Positions 1-10,900 of a stretch of DNA of 17,238 bases are shown piece by piece. Each line of letters begins with the position of its first letter. The first letter of the stretch is position 1. The notes below the pieces were generated by a model. It did no database searches and was not told where the DNA came from. It saw only the letters and a program-made list of their open reading frames with translations. Source of the DNA: Spirochaetales bacterium (GTDB lineage Bacteria; Desulfobacterota_D; UBA1144); the NCBI GenBank assembly GCA_002730475.1, contig PCAG01000011.1, positions 1 to 17,238 on the forward strand. The letters are read 5' to 3'. A program made the translations under genes and the position numbers.

Positions 1-148
1 AGATTTCGGTTATAGGCATTTGTTCGTCACCAACTATTAGTTCGTCAATATCGACTAGTTGGTAGCCAGTCTGTTTTGATAGAACTCGACCAACAGTGGT
101 CTTTCCCGCTCCCATAAAACCGATAAGGAAAATGCTATTAGATTTCAT
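1..148 (-). CDS. aroK: Shikimate kinase, N-terminal part (cut by window edge)
   Basis: The first 49 codons are present; the rest lies beyond base 1. Shikimate kinase phosphorylates shikimate at the 3-hydroxyl with ATP in the chorismate (aromatic amino acid) pathway in the cytoplasm. The start shows a Walker A P-loop, GFMGAGKTT (residues 10-18), followed by the DID segment (residues 33-35), whose acidic residues in this family bind substrate and magnesium. The reading frame is open to the edge. The ATG overlaps the TGA stop of the upstream riboflavin synthase gene by four bases (ATGA), which suggests translational coupling. Other small P-loop kinases such as gluconate kinase are possible, but the P-loop plus DIDELI spacing fits AroK best. 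Confidence 0.88.
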   Translation of the reverse strand, partial: MKSNSIFLIGFMGAGKTTVGRVLSKQTGYQLVDIDELIVGDEQMPITEI

Positions 149-738
149 CGAGCAATTAGACTCTCAATATACTTTGCTATAATATCAAATTCAATATTAA
201 CTAAGTCGTCTTTTTTCCAATTCATAGAATTAGTCTTGGATGAGGTATGAGGAATGATATTTACTGAGAACAAATCTCCTTTTATATCATTAATGGTCAA
301 GCTTATACCATTAATCGAAATTGATCCTTTTTCGATAATGTATTTCCTAAATTTTTTTTTCACATAGAACCAACAACGTATAGATTTTCCTGACTCCTCT
401 ATTTTTCTTATAGTTCCGGTCGAATCTATATGCCCACTTACAATATGCCCATCAAACCTGGAATTAGCTTTCATTGCTCTTTCAAGATTAACAAAAGATC
501 TTGTTTTTTCTTCTTTTAAGTTTGTTTTCTGCAATGTTTCTCGTGAAGCTAGAGTTTGAAATGATGACTTATTTTTCTTTGTGACAGTAAGGCATGCTCC
601 ATTCACGGCAACTGAATCGCCTATTGAAAGAGTTGATGGACTTATTTTTTTACACTTAATTGACAGAATGTATTCTCCGCTCTTAAGCTTCTTAATACTT
701 GAAATTTTTCCTACTTCTTCAACTATTCCCGTAAACAA
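145..738 (-). CDS. ribE: Riboflavin synthase alpha chain
   Basis: This 197-residue enzyme dismutates two 6,7-dimethyl-8-ribityllumazines to riboflavin plus a pyrimidinedione, the last step of riboflavin synthesis. The canonical N-terminus MFTGIVEEVG is present. The protein has two homologous lumazine-binding barrels. The first contains GDSVAVNGACLTVT (Cys49) and GHIVSGHID (His98, His103); the second contains the related GSISINGISLTI. The length is close to the usual of about 200-215. The start codon is TTG (738-736), placed directly after the TAA stop of lspA with no base between them. An AAGGAT ribosome-binding site (753-748) sits nine bases upstream inside lspA. No ATG lies near the conserved N-terminus, so the TTG is well supported. 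The gene is also called ribC in E. coli. Confidence 0.95.
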   Translation of the reverse strand: MFTGIVEEVGKISSIKKLKSGEYILSIKCKKISPSTLSIGDSVAVNGACLTVTKKNKSSFQTLASRETLQKTNLKEEKTRSFVNLERAMKANSRFDGHIVSGHIDSTGTIRKIEESGKSIRCWFYVKKKFRKYIIEKGSISINGISLTINDIKGDLFSVNIIPHTSSKTNSMNWKKDDLVNIEFDIIAKYIESLIAR

Positions 739-1248
739 TTATTCTCTATCCTTATAAACTTTAAATATATACATAATGATACCCAGAGAAATCATAGTAT
801 CGGCCAAATTAAATGCTGGCCAATGGAAATTTTTGTAATGAATATCAATAAAGTCGATTACGTGTCCTCTAAAAATTCTATCAATAGTATTCCCGATTGC
901 ACCAGAATAGAAAAAAGTAAGTATATAAAAACCTGTTTTATTGTTCATATCCGGGTCAAGAAAGAGAAACTTGGTTATAACAAACATTGCGAGAACGAAT
1001 AGAATCAAATAGACAAAAAACATAATTGAAGAATCTACAGAAGAGAAGAGACCAAGAATCAGACCAGTATTTTTCACATAAATAATATTTAAATATTCAT
1101 TTACTTTAGTGGGGGCCCAATTGACAGATGCTAAAAATTTAGAAATCTGCGCTTTTGATAATTGATCTATAAGAACGCAAAATACGGCAGAGCAAAATAA
1201 TGTGGGCAACTTATTATTGGGGGGGCTAGTTCCGAGAAGAAAATTCAT
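739..1248 (-). CDS. lspA: Lipoprotein signal peptidase (signal peptidase II)
   Basis: This 169-residue inner-membrane aspartyl protease removes the signal peptide from prolipoproteins after diacylglyceryl modification. Four hydrophobic membrane segments can be seen, roughly residues 15-33, 73-96, 105-120 and 146-163. The family motifs are in place: IDQLSK (Asp28), a GAIGNTIDR block with catalytic Asp123, and FNLADT with catalytic Asp150. The NTG...GLF motif near residues 60-68 is present in a slightly divergent form. It follows greA with a 14-base gap and no clear Shine-Dalgarno sequence. Its stop codon abuts the start of ribE, so the two are probably cotranscribed and coupled. In many genomes lspA is next to ileS or ribF; here it lies between greA and ribE. 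Confidence 0.95.
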   Translation of the reverse strand: MNFLLGTSPPNNKLPTLFCSAVFCVLIDQLSKAQISKFLASVNWAPTKVNEYLNIIYVKNTGLILGLFSSVDSSIMFFVYLILFVLAMFVITKFLFLDPDMNNKTGFYILTFFYSGAIGNTIDRIFRGHVIDFIDIHYKNFHWPAFNLADTMISLGIIMYIFKVYKDRE

Positions 1249-1262
1249 AATTCTATTGCAAA

Positions 1263-1733
1263 TTAAAAGATTTTATTTAGAACGTACTCTCTAGGTCCTG
1301 CCGGAGTTCGAACAGTAAACTCATCTCCTTCTTGCCTGCCTAGAGCAGCCATACCAAGTGGGGATTCAACGGACACGGAGCCATTATCAGGATTGGACTC
1401 CTCGGGTCCCAAAAGCTGAAAAATTTTTTTGCCTCCGGAATCTAAATCTTCTATTTCAAATGATAGTCCAAAAGTTAATTTTGATTTATCCTGAACCTTT
1501 GATGGGTCAATTACCATACAAGATGAGAGCTTAGTTTCGAGTTCGGATATTCTTTTATCATTGAAGGCTTGGCGCTCTTTAGCCGTCTCATATTCAGCAT
1601 TTTCTGATAAATCCCCTAGGGATCTCGCAAACTCAATCATCTTAATTATCCTAGGACGTTCTTCGTTTTTAAGTCTTTTAAGTTCAGATTGTAGCAATTC
1701 AAAACCTTGAGGCGAAATTGGCAATTTTTCCAT
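1263..1733 (-). CDS. greA: Transcription elongation factor GreA
   Basis: At 156 residues this is a full-length GreA, which enters the RNA polymerase secondary channel and stimulates cleavage of backtracked RNA. The N-terminal coiled-coil hairpin (about residues 8-75) carries the tip sequence GDLSENAEY, in which Asp41 and Glu44 match the conserved acidic residues that coordinate magnesium in the polymerase active site. The C-terminal FKBP-like globular domain (about 80-156) contains the typical SPLGMAALGR segment. An AGAAGG sequence lies about 11 bases before the ATG. It follows carB by 15 bases, an arrangement common in proteobacteria, where greA is often the last gene of a car operon. GreA and GreB are related; the SENAEY tip and length favour GreA. 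Confidence 0.96.
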   Translation of the reverse strand: MEKLPISPQGFELLQSELKRLKNEERPRIIKMIEFARSLGDLSENAEYETAKERQAFNDKRISELETKLSSCMVIDPSKVQDKSKLTFGLSFEIEDLDSGGKKIFQLLGPEESNPDNGSVSVESPLGMAALGRQEGDEFTVRTPAGPREYVLNKIF

Positions 1734-1748
1734 GATTAATTATACCTT

Positions 1749-4700
1749 CTAAAAATATTCTTGAAGTGGTTTAACCTTAATCTCACCTTTTTGTAAATAG
1801 GCAATGGCGTCGACAGCAGCAAAAGACCCCGCTACAGTTGTAAAATAAGGGACTTGTCTCGTAAGTGCTGTTCTTCGTATTGAAAATGACTCTAGAATCT
1901 CTTTTTTCGTGAGTGTTGTATTCATAAGAATATCGATTTTGTTTTCTTTGATTAAATCAACAATATTAGGATGTCCTTCCTTCACTTTGTTAATCACTTG
2001 GGAGTCTATAGAGTGCTTACTCAGAAACTTATGAGTTCCTTTAGTAGATATAATGTTAAACCCCAAAGAAATTAGCTGTTTACAAAGTTTAATTATTTTT
2101 GGTTTGTCATCATCTTTAACGCTCACAAAAGCATTCCCCTGAACTGGCAAGTTGTTTCCCGCCGCAATTTGTGCCTTTGCAAAGGCAGCAGGAAGTGCAT
2201 CGTCAATACCCATTACTTCTCCAGTGGATTTCATTTCGGGACCCAATAGAGTATCGACGTCAGGGAATTTAATAAAAGGGAATACGGATTCTTTAACCGC
2301 GTAATGGCTAATAACAACCTCTTTAGTGAAATTTAACTCGGTTAATTTTTTACCTGTCATAACTCTTGAAGCAATTTTCGCAATAGGAACACCTATGGCT
2401 TTGCTGATAAAAGGTACAGTCCTACTGGCTCTTGGGTTAACTTCAATTATAAATACCCTATCGTCCTTTATCGCGTATTGAATATTTAAAAGCCCTCTGA
2501 CCTTCAATCTTATTGCTATCAACTTAGATTTCTCAACAATTTGATCTAGAATTTCCTTATTTAATGAATACGGAGGTAGAACCATCGTGCTATCCCCAGA
2601 GTGAACACCGGCTTCTTCTATATGTTCGAGAATTCCACAAATTACAACATTCTCTCCATCACAGATTGCATCGACATCAACCTCCTTGGCATCATTCAAA
2701 AATCGATCCATTAATACCGGTCTTTTATGTGAAACGCTCACCGCTTCATCAAGGTATTGCTTCAAATCTTCTTTTGAATAAACAATTTCCATCGCTCTCC
2801 CTCCTAAAACATACGAGGGTCTAACTATCATCGGGTATCCCACCTTGGAAGATAATTTTAGAGCTTCCGCTGAAGACTTGGCAAGTCTGGATTCTGGCTG
2901 AAGAATATCTAATTCTTCCATTAAATTTTTGAATCTTTCTCTGTCCTCAGCAATATCAATACTATCCGCAGAAGTACCAATAATATTTGCACCCGCTTTC
3001 TCAAGATCTAGTGCGAGCTTTAAGGGAGTTTGGCCACCCAGATGAACAATGACTCCATCTGGTTTTTCCTTGTTAATTATAGATATAGTATCTTCCGCTG
3101 TTAGAGGTTCGAAATATAATTTGTCAGAGGTATCGTAATCTGTACTTACGGTCTCGGGGTTGCAATTAATCATTATGGTTTGGTACCCATCATCTTTTAA
3201 AGAGAAAGATGCATGTACGCAACAATAATCAAACTCAATTCCCTGACCAATTCTATTTGGCCCACCACCTAATATTGCAATTTTCTTCTGATTAGTTGGA
3301 TTAGACTCATCCTCAGACTGATAAGTTGAGTACAGATACGGGGTAAAGGCTTCGAACTCAGCAGCGCAAGTATCAACCATTTTGTAGGATGGAAATATAT
3401 CATGAGAAAATCTAAAATCTCGAATTTCCTCCTCGTTTTTTCCAACCAAATATGAAATAATAGCATCGGAAAAACCATTTCGTTTGGCAATCGATATCAG
3501 TTCTTTATCAAGAGTCGAGCCGCAGGTACTTTTAATTTTAAATTCTAGTTCAATCATCTCCCTTATATTATTTAAAAACCACTCATCTATATTTGTAATT
3601 TTATGTATCTCGCCTGTCGTCATACCTGCTCTAAAAGCATTAGCTATATACCAAAGCTTTTTCGGATTATTAGATGCTAGTACATCAAGAATTTTATTTT
3701 TATCATTTTCAATCAAATCAAAACCAAGATTGTCGATTTCTAAAGATCTCATCGCTTTCCCAAGAGCCTCTTTAAAAGTGCTTCCGATGGACATAACTTC
3801 ACCAACTGACTTCATTTGAGTCCCTAATTCTGGTTTAGTTTGAGGAAATTTCTCAAAAGTAAATCTTGGTATTTTAACCACCACATAATCTAAAGTAGGC
3901 TCAAATGATGCAGGAGTATCTAAAGTTATATCGTTAGGTAATTCATCTAGCGTGTATCCAACAGCCAACTTAGCTGCGATTTTCGCTATCGGGTAACCTG
4001 TGGCTTTTGATGCAAGGGCTGAACTTCGTGACACCCTTGGGTTCATTTCAATTACTACTACTTCGCCGTTTTCCGGGTTAATTCCAAATTGTATATTTGA
4101 GCCACCCGTATCAACACCTATTTCCCTAATAATATCAATAGAATAATTTCTCAATAATTGGTATTGCTTATCACTTAATGTTTGAGCTGGTGCAACAGTA
4201 ATACTATCGCCAGTATGAATCCCCATTGGATCAAAATTTTCAATCGAACAGATTATAATAACGTTGTCTTTAGAGTCTCGAACAACCTCCAATTCAAATT
4301 CTTTCCAGCCAATAATTGACTCATCAATTTGAACTTCCGATATAGGACTAGCACTTAAAGCATTTTCAAGAAGGATTTCGGACTCTTTCATGGAATAAGC
4401 TACACTTGCTCCAGTTCCGCCCAAAGTAAAAGAGGGTCTAATAATTGCAGGAAATCCTATTTTCTTAATCAATCTAAGTCCATCTTGAAGATTGTTGATG
4501 ACGACACTATTTGGTATTCGTAGCCCTATAGACTGCATTGCCTCTTTAAATTGTTCTCTATTTTCTGCTTTTTCAATGGCACCAATTTTAGCGCCTATAA
4601 GTTCAACATTGTATTTCTCTAAAATTCCTTTGGAGTGTAGATTCATAGCTAAATTCAGAGCGGTTTGTCCTCCAATTGTTGGAAGGATTGCATCAGGCAA

Positions 4701-4943
4701 CTCTCTCTCTATTATTTTCTCCAGAGTGGAAACATTTAATGGCTCAACATATGTTCTATCAGAAAAATCTGGGTCGGTCATTATCGTTGCGGGATTACTA
4801 TTTACAAGAATGACTTTATATCCTTCTTCTTTTAAGGCCTTACATGCCTGAGTTCCTGAATAATCAAATTCGCACGCCTGGCCAATTACTATCGGTCCAG
4901 AACCTATGACTAGGATAGAGTTGATATCTGTTCTTTTTGGCAT
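1749..4943 (-). CDS. carB: Carbamoyl-phosphate synthase large subunit
   Basis: This 1064-residue protein makes carbamoyl phosphate from bicarbonate, ATP and ammonia channelled from CarA, feeding pyrimidine and arginine synthesis. The length matches the family (about 1070). The N-terminal half has a carboxyphosphate ATP-grasp domain ([15 protein letters not shown] near residue 174; [31 protein letters not shown]). The second half repeats the fold for carbamate phosphorylation ([15 protein letters not shown] near 711; [12 protein letters not shown]). A C-terminal MGS-like allosteric domain starts near residue 934. One oddity is that the first glycine loop reads GGTGAS where GG(T/S)GGG is usual. 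carA is not adjacent: thiC lies 17 bases upstream, with no recognisable Shine-Dalgarno in the gap. CarA must be encoded elsewhere for glutamine-dependent activity. Confidence 0.98.
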   Translation of the reverse strand: MPKRTDINSILVIGSGPIVIGQACEFDYSGTQACKALKEEGYKVILVNSNPATIMTDPDFSDRTYVEPLNVSTLEKIIERELPDAILPTIGGQTALNLAMNLHSKGILEKYNVELIGAKIGAIEKAENREQFKEAMQSIGLRIPNSVVINNLQDGLRLIKKIGFPAIIRPSFTLGGTGASVAYSMKESEILLENALSASPISEVQIDESIIGWKEFELEVVRDSKDNVIIICSIENFDPMGIHTGDSITVAPAQTLSDKQYQLLRNYSIDIIREIGVDTGGSNIQFGINPENGEVVVIEMNPRVSRSSALASKATGYPIAKIAAKLAVGYTLDELPNDITLDTPASFEPTLDYVVVKIPRFTFEKFPQTKPELGTQMKSVGEVMSIGSTFKEALGKAMRSLEIDNLGFDLIENDKNKILDVLASNNPKKLWYIANAFRAGMTTGEIHKITNIDEWFLNNIREMIELEFKIKSTCGSTLDKELISIAKRNGFSDAIISYLVGKNEEEIRDFRFSHDIFPSYKMVDTCAAEFEAFTPYLYSTYQSEDESNPTNQKKIAILGGGPNRIGQGIEFDYCCVHASFSLKDDGYQTIMINCNPETVSTDYDTSDKLYFEPLTAEDTISIINKEKPDGVIVHLGGQTPLKLALDLEKAGANIIGTSADSIDIAEDRERFKNLMEELDILQPESRLAKSSAEALKLSSKVGYPMIVRPSYVLGGRAMEIVYSKEDLKQYLDEAVSVSHKRPVLMDRFLNDAKEVDVDAICDGENVVICGILEHIEEAGVHSGDSTMVLPPYSLNKEILDQIVEKSKLIAIRLKVRGLLNIQYAIKDDRVFIIEVNPRASRTVPFISKAIGVPIAKIASRVMTGKKLTELNFTKEVVISHYAVKESVFPFIKFPDVDTLLGPEMKSTGEVMGIDDALPAAFAKAQIAAGNNLPVQGNAFVSVKDDDKPKIIKLCKQLISLGFNIISTKGTHKFLSKHSIDSQVINKVKEGHPNIVDLIKENKIDILMNTTLTKKEILESFSIRRTALTRQVPYFTTVAGSFAAVDAIAYLQKGEIKVKPLQEYF

Positions 4944-4960
4944 AATTTTTAAAACTGAAG

Positions 4961-6865
<1,905 letters not shown>

Positions 6866-6876
6866 TTACCTACTAG

Positions 6877-6885
6877 ATTCTACCA
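6877..6885 (-). promoter_or_regulatory. Possible extended -10 promoter for thiC
   Basis: On the minus strand the sequence reads TGGTAGAAT, an extended -10 element (TG-N-TAGAAT), 14 bases before the thiC ATG. No good -35 box is visible at 16-18 bases, which is tolerated with extended -10 promoters. Transcription would start near 6870, leaving a leader of roughly 8 bases that includes the ribosome-binding AGG. This is a pattern match only. Confidence 0.45.
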
Positions 6886-6890
6886 CATAT

Positions 6891-6919
6891 TTGAACATTT
6901 AAGAGATTTTGAAAATAAT
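6891..6919 (+). promoter_or_regulatory. Probable sigma70-type promoter for tsaD
   Basis: TTGAAC (6891-6896) and AATAAT (6914-6919) are separated by 17 bases. The predicted transcription start near 6926 lies downstream of the alternative TTG codon at 6909 and upstream of an AAGG ribosome-binding site (6927-6930), so it supports the ATG at 6942 as the real tsaD start. This promoter is back to back with the proposed thiC promoter, and the two would compete for RNA polymerase. Confidence 0.5.
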
Positions 6920-6941
6920 TACCTGTAAGGTTAAAAAGTCT

Positions 6942-7943
6942 ATGAAATATTTTATGGGAATTGAAACATCTTGTGATGAGACTAGTGTTGCAATATTGGA
7001 TAACGCTAATAACGTTCTATCCAACGTAACTTTCAGTCAGGTTAATATTCATAAAGATTTCGGCGGTGTCGTACCAGAGATAGCATCAAAAAATCATTTA
7101 GAAAAAATTATTCCCGTAACAAATCAATCGCTGGAGATTGCTAACAAAACAATTCAGGATATAGATACAATTTGTGTGACAAACGGTCCAGGGCTTCAAA
7201 GCTGTCTTATGATCGGGGTCGCAACGGCAAAAACATTAAGTTTGGTGAGCACGGCGAAAGTGTTACCGGTTAATCATTTAGAAGGTCATATCGCATCTTG
7301 TTTCATAGAAAATAAAATTGAATTTCCGGCCATCAGTTTAGTAGTTTCTGGAGGACATACCAACATTTATCATCTTGAGGACCAAACTAATTTCAATCTG
7401 ATTTCTTCGACTCTAGACGACGCAGCAGGTGAGGCTTTTGATAAAGGCGCTAAACTCTTAGGGTTAGGTTATCCTGGTGGGATTGAAATTGATAGAATAT
7501 CAAAATTGGGGGATAGATGTTTTTACCCCTTCCCCATTGCCAAACTTGGAGATTCCTTAGATTTTAGCTTTAGTGGTTTAAAAACTTCTTTAAAGCACTA
7601 CCTAGATAAAAATATTAACTGGGAAGGAAATATCAATGATATCGCATCATCTTATCAAGAAGCTATCGTCCAATCTCTTGTTCGTAATATTGCCAAAGCA
7701 GTTAGAGAATTTAACATCAAAACTATTCTTGTTTGTGGTGGAGTTGCGTGCAACTCAAGACTCAGGGATGTCGTGCAAGAGAATTTATCCAAATACAAAA
7801 TTGTGTTTCCGTCCAACGAGTACTGTACCGATAATGGGGCCATGATTGCAATGAGGGGGATTCAAAAAATCGCTGCCAATAAAGCCGAATTCTCTCTTGA
7901 TTTTCCAGTCTTTAGTACTACGAGAAGAAAAAGGAAGAGTTAG
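6942..7943 (+). CDS. tsaD: tRNA N6-adenosine threonylcarbamoyltransferase TsaD
   Basis: With the ATG at 6942 this is a 333-residue protein. TsaD, with TsaB and TsaE, transfers threonylcarbamoyl from threonylcarbamoyl-AMP to A37 of ANN-decoding tRNAs in the cytoplasm. Seen directly: the N-terminal MGIETSCDETS, the metal-binding HLEGH pair (His112, His116), the VSGGHTN nucleotide loop, DDAAGEAFDKGAKLLGLGYPGG, and a C-terminal GGVACNSRLR segment. It is an ASKHA-fold protein of typical length (E. coli about 337). An in-frame TTG at 6909 would add 11 residues absent from the family and lies upstream of the predicted transcription start; a shorter ATG at 6954 is also possible. The gene ends in a basic tail and overlaps the convergent gltB stop by four bases. 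Confidence 0.97.
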   Translation: MKYFMGIETSCDETSVAILDNANNVLSNVTFSQVNIHKDFGGVVPEIASKNHLEKIIPVTNQSLEIANKTIQDIDTICVTNGPGLQSCLMIGVATAKTLSLVSTAKVLPVNHLEGHIASCFIENKIEFPAISLVVSGGHTNIYHLEDQTNFNLISSTLDDAAGEAFDKGAKLLGLGYPGGIEIDRISKLGDRCFYPFPIAKLGDSLDFSFSGLKTSLKHYLDKNINWEGNINDIASSYQEAIVQSLVRNIAKAVREFNIKTILVCGGVACNSRLRDVVQENLSKYKIVFPSNEYCTDNGAMIAMRGIQKIAANKAEFSLDFPVFSTTRRKRKS

Positions 7944-10900
7944 TTTAACTTGGGATTAACAAAATCAAAATCGTCTATGCTAATGCCTTTCGATTCGAGT
8001 AAATTGAAAATTTCTTTAGGGACAACTTTGATAAACTTGGATGTAAAATTTTTAAAATTATCAAGAATTCTTTCAGCTTTTCTACTTTTTGTTAAACTAT
8101 AATGTTCGCTCAAAGAATTTTCTATTTTTTTAATATCTTTGGAATTAACTTTTTCAATAAAGACCATGTCATGATTAATTTGATGTTCTATGTTTTTATT
8201 CTCAACCAAAATATAGGCCAAACCTCCTGACATACCGGCACCTAAATTTTTGCCCACTGGTCCAAAAATATAAACTTCTCCACCAGTCATGTATTCACAA
8301 GCATGGTCTCCCACTCCTTCAACTACAGCAACAGCTCCGCTATTTCTAACACAAAACCTTTCTCCTGCATAACCCGCAGCATAGAAGCGACCCCCTGTAG
8401 CTCCATATAAGACTGTATTTCCAACTATAGAGTTGCCTTCCGTCAAATAATTAGATTCTCTATCGGGATAGATAACGATTTTTCCTCCATGCATTGATTT
8501 TCCTACATAGTCATTAGCCTCTCCCTCGAGAGAGATTGACACTCCATTGATTAAATATCCTCCGAAGCTTTGTCCAGCAATACCTTTAAAATTAACTTTT
8601 ATAGTTTCTGCCGGTAGTCCTCTATCGCCATATTTTTTAGCTATAGCTCCAGACAAAATAGCACCCACGGTTCTATCAGTATTTCGAATAGGCAAATCAA
8701 CAGATTTCTTTTGCAACTTATCGATACTCGATTCACAAAGATCAAGTATCTTATAATCAATTGGCTCTTCGTCTCTACTGTTTCTACTTAAAGTTCTTCT
8801 TCTCGGCTTAGTATTTGATGGATCCGGGTCTGCTATAAGTTTCGATAAATCTATATTATTCGTTTTTTGGAAATCTATATTAGATTTAATCTTTATTAGT
8901 TCGGTTCTACCAATAATCTCATCAATTGATCGCACCCCAATCTTAGACAAAATTTCTCTTACATCGTTAGCTATAGCATAAAGATAGTTGACAGCCTCAT
9001 CGGGAACACCAGGAAATTTTTTTCTCAATTCGGGTTTTTGAGATGCGATACCAACGGGACATGTATTTAGATGACACTGTCGGGCCATTACACAACCTAA
9101 AGCTACAAGGACTGATGTTCCAAAGCCGTATTCATCCGCTCCCAATATTGCTGCAACAACAATATCGAAACCTCTCTGGAATCCCCCATCTACGCTAATC
9201 CCTACTCGTCCCCTCAAATCATTCATAACTAAAACCTGTTGTGTTTCTGCTAAACCCATCTCCCAAGGGATGCCTGCGTGTTTAATTGACCCCAATGGAG
9301 AAGCTCCTGTCCCCCCTTCGCTTCCACTTATTTGTACATAATCCGCATATCCTTTCGCAACACCCGCGGCTACCGTTCCCACACCAACTTCTGAAACTAG
9401 CTTAACGCTTACTCGAGCACTTGTGTTCGCATGTTTTAAATCGTAAATAAGCTGTGCTAAATCTTCTATGCTATATATATCATGATGTGGAGGTGGTGAG
9501 ATTAAACCTACTCCGGGAATCGAGAATCTTTGTGATGCTATTTCCTCACTGACTTTTGGCCCGGGAATTTGACCTCCTTCGCCTGGCTTTGCTCCCTGCG
9601 CCATTTTTATTTCAATTATTTCTGCTGAAGCTAAATACTCCGGGGTTACACCGAATCTTCCTGAAGCAACTTGTTTTATAGCGCTGTTTCTCCAGCTTCC
9701 ATCTTCGTCTCTTGTAAATCTACTTGAATTTTCTCCACCTTCTCCACTATTGCTTTTTCCACCAATCTTATTCGCCGCAATTGCAACCGCTTCGTGGGCC
9801 TCAGTGCTTAATGCCCCATGAGACATAGCTCCCGTTCGAAATCTTTTTAGTATGTCCTCAACTTTTTCTACTTCATCAATGGATATCTCTCCCAATGATT
9901 TAAATTCAAATAAATCCCTAATCATTGACGGGGGTCTGTTCTCATGTAGGGATACAAAGTTCTTATAGTCATCATGAGATGAAGTTTGTGATACCTTTCT
10001 TATAGCTTGAAATATCAAAGGATTGAAGAAGTGGTACTCTCCATCTTTTCTGAAACGATATATGCCTTCTTCTTTAAGTTTTTCCTCGGTTTTTGCTTTA
10101 AATGCATTAGAGTGAAAAATCAAAGTATCAGTTTCGAAATTACTTATTGAAACCCCTCCTATTCGACTAACTGTTCCAGGAAAATACGTATTTGTTGTTT
10201 CTGTATCAATCCCTACTATTTCAAAAATCTGCGATCCGGTATAGCTTGCTACAGTGCTAATGCCCATTTTAGACATAATCTTCAATACTCCTCGTTCGAG
10301 AGCTAATTTGTAACTCGATAAAGGATCCCCAGTGTTTTCATCAAATTTTTTCATCCAATCTTCCACGCTTGCAAAAGCAAGATAAGGGTTTACGCACGAT
10401 GCTCCATAGCCCAATAAACAACAAACCTGATGGTCCTCTCTAACTTCACCAGATTCAACAACAATCGAGACCTTCATTCTTTTGCCTTGAGAAATTAATT
10501 CATGATGGATTGCGCTAACTGCAAGCATAATAGGAATCGGAGCCTTAGTTTTGGATACTTTTTTATCAGACAAGAGAAGAACCTTCGACCCCTTGTCCAC
10601 TTCTTTGATAGATTTCTTTACAATCTTTTCTACCGAAGATTTGAGATCATTTTTTTTGGATACAGAGAATAAAGTATCTATAATAGAAGTTTTAAATTTC
10701 TTTGATTTAAGAGTTCTAATCCAACTTGCTTCTTTGTCCGTAATTATTGGAGAATCAAAATAGAAAAATTCTTCTTTGGAATTAATAGAATCAAAAAAAC
10801 TGGTTTTATCTCCCATAAGAACCCTTAAAGACATCACGCTTTCTTCTCGATACGGGTCTATTGGGGGATTTGTAACTTGTGCAAATCTTTGTTTAAAATA

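Noticed and set aside
2564..4851. Several plus-strand open frames of 80-120 codons inside carB
   Set aside because: They are antisense to highly conserved CarB sequence, have no family resemblance or ribosome-binding sites, and are expected by chance opposite a long AT-rich gene.
6909..6941. Upstream TTG start that would add 11 residues to TsaD
   Set aside because: It lies upstream of the predicted transcription start, the added residues are not part of the family, and ATG 6942 has an AAGG site at suitable distance.
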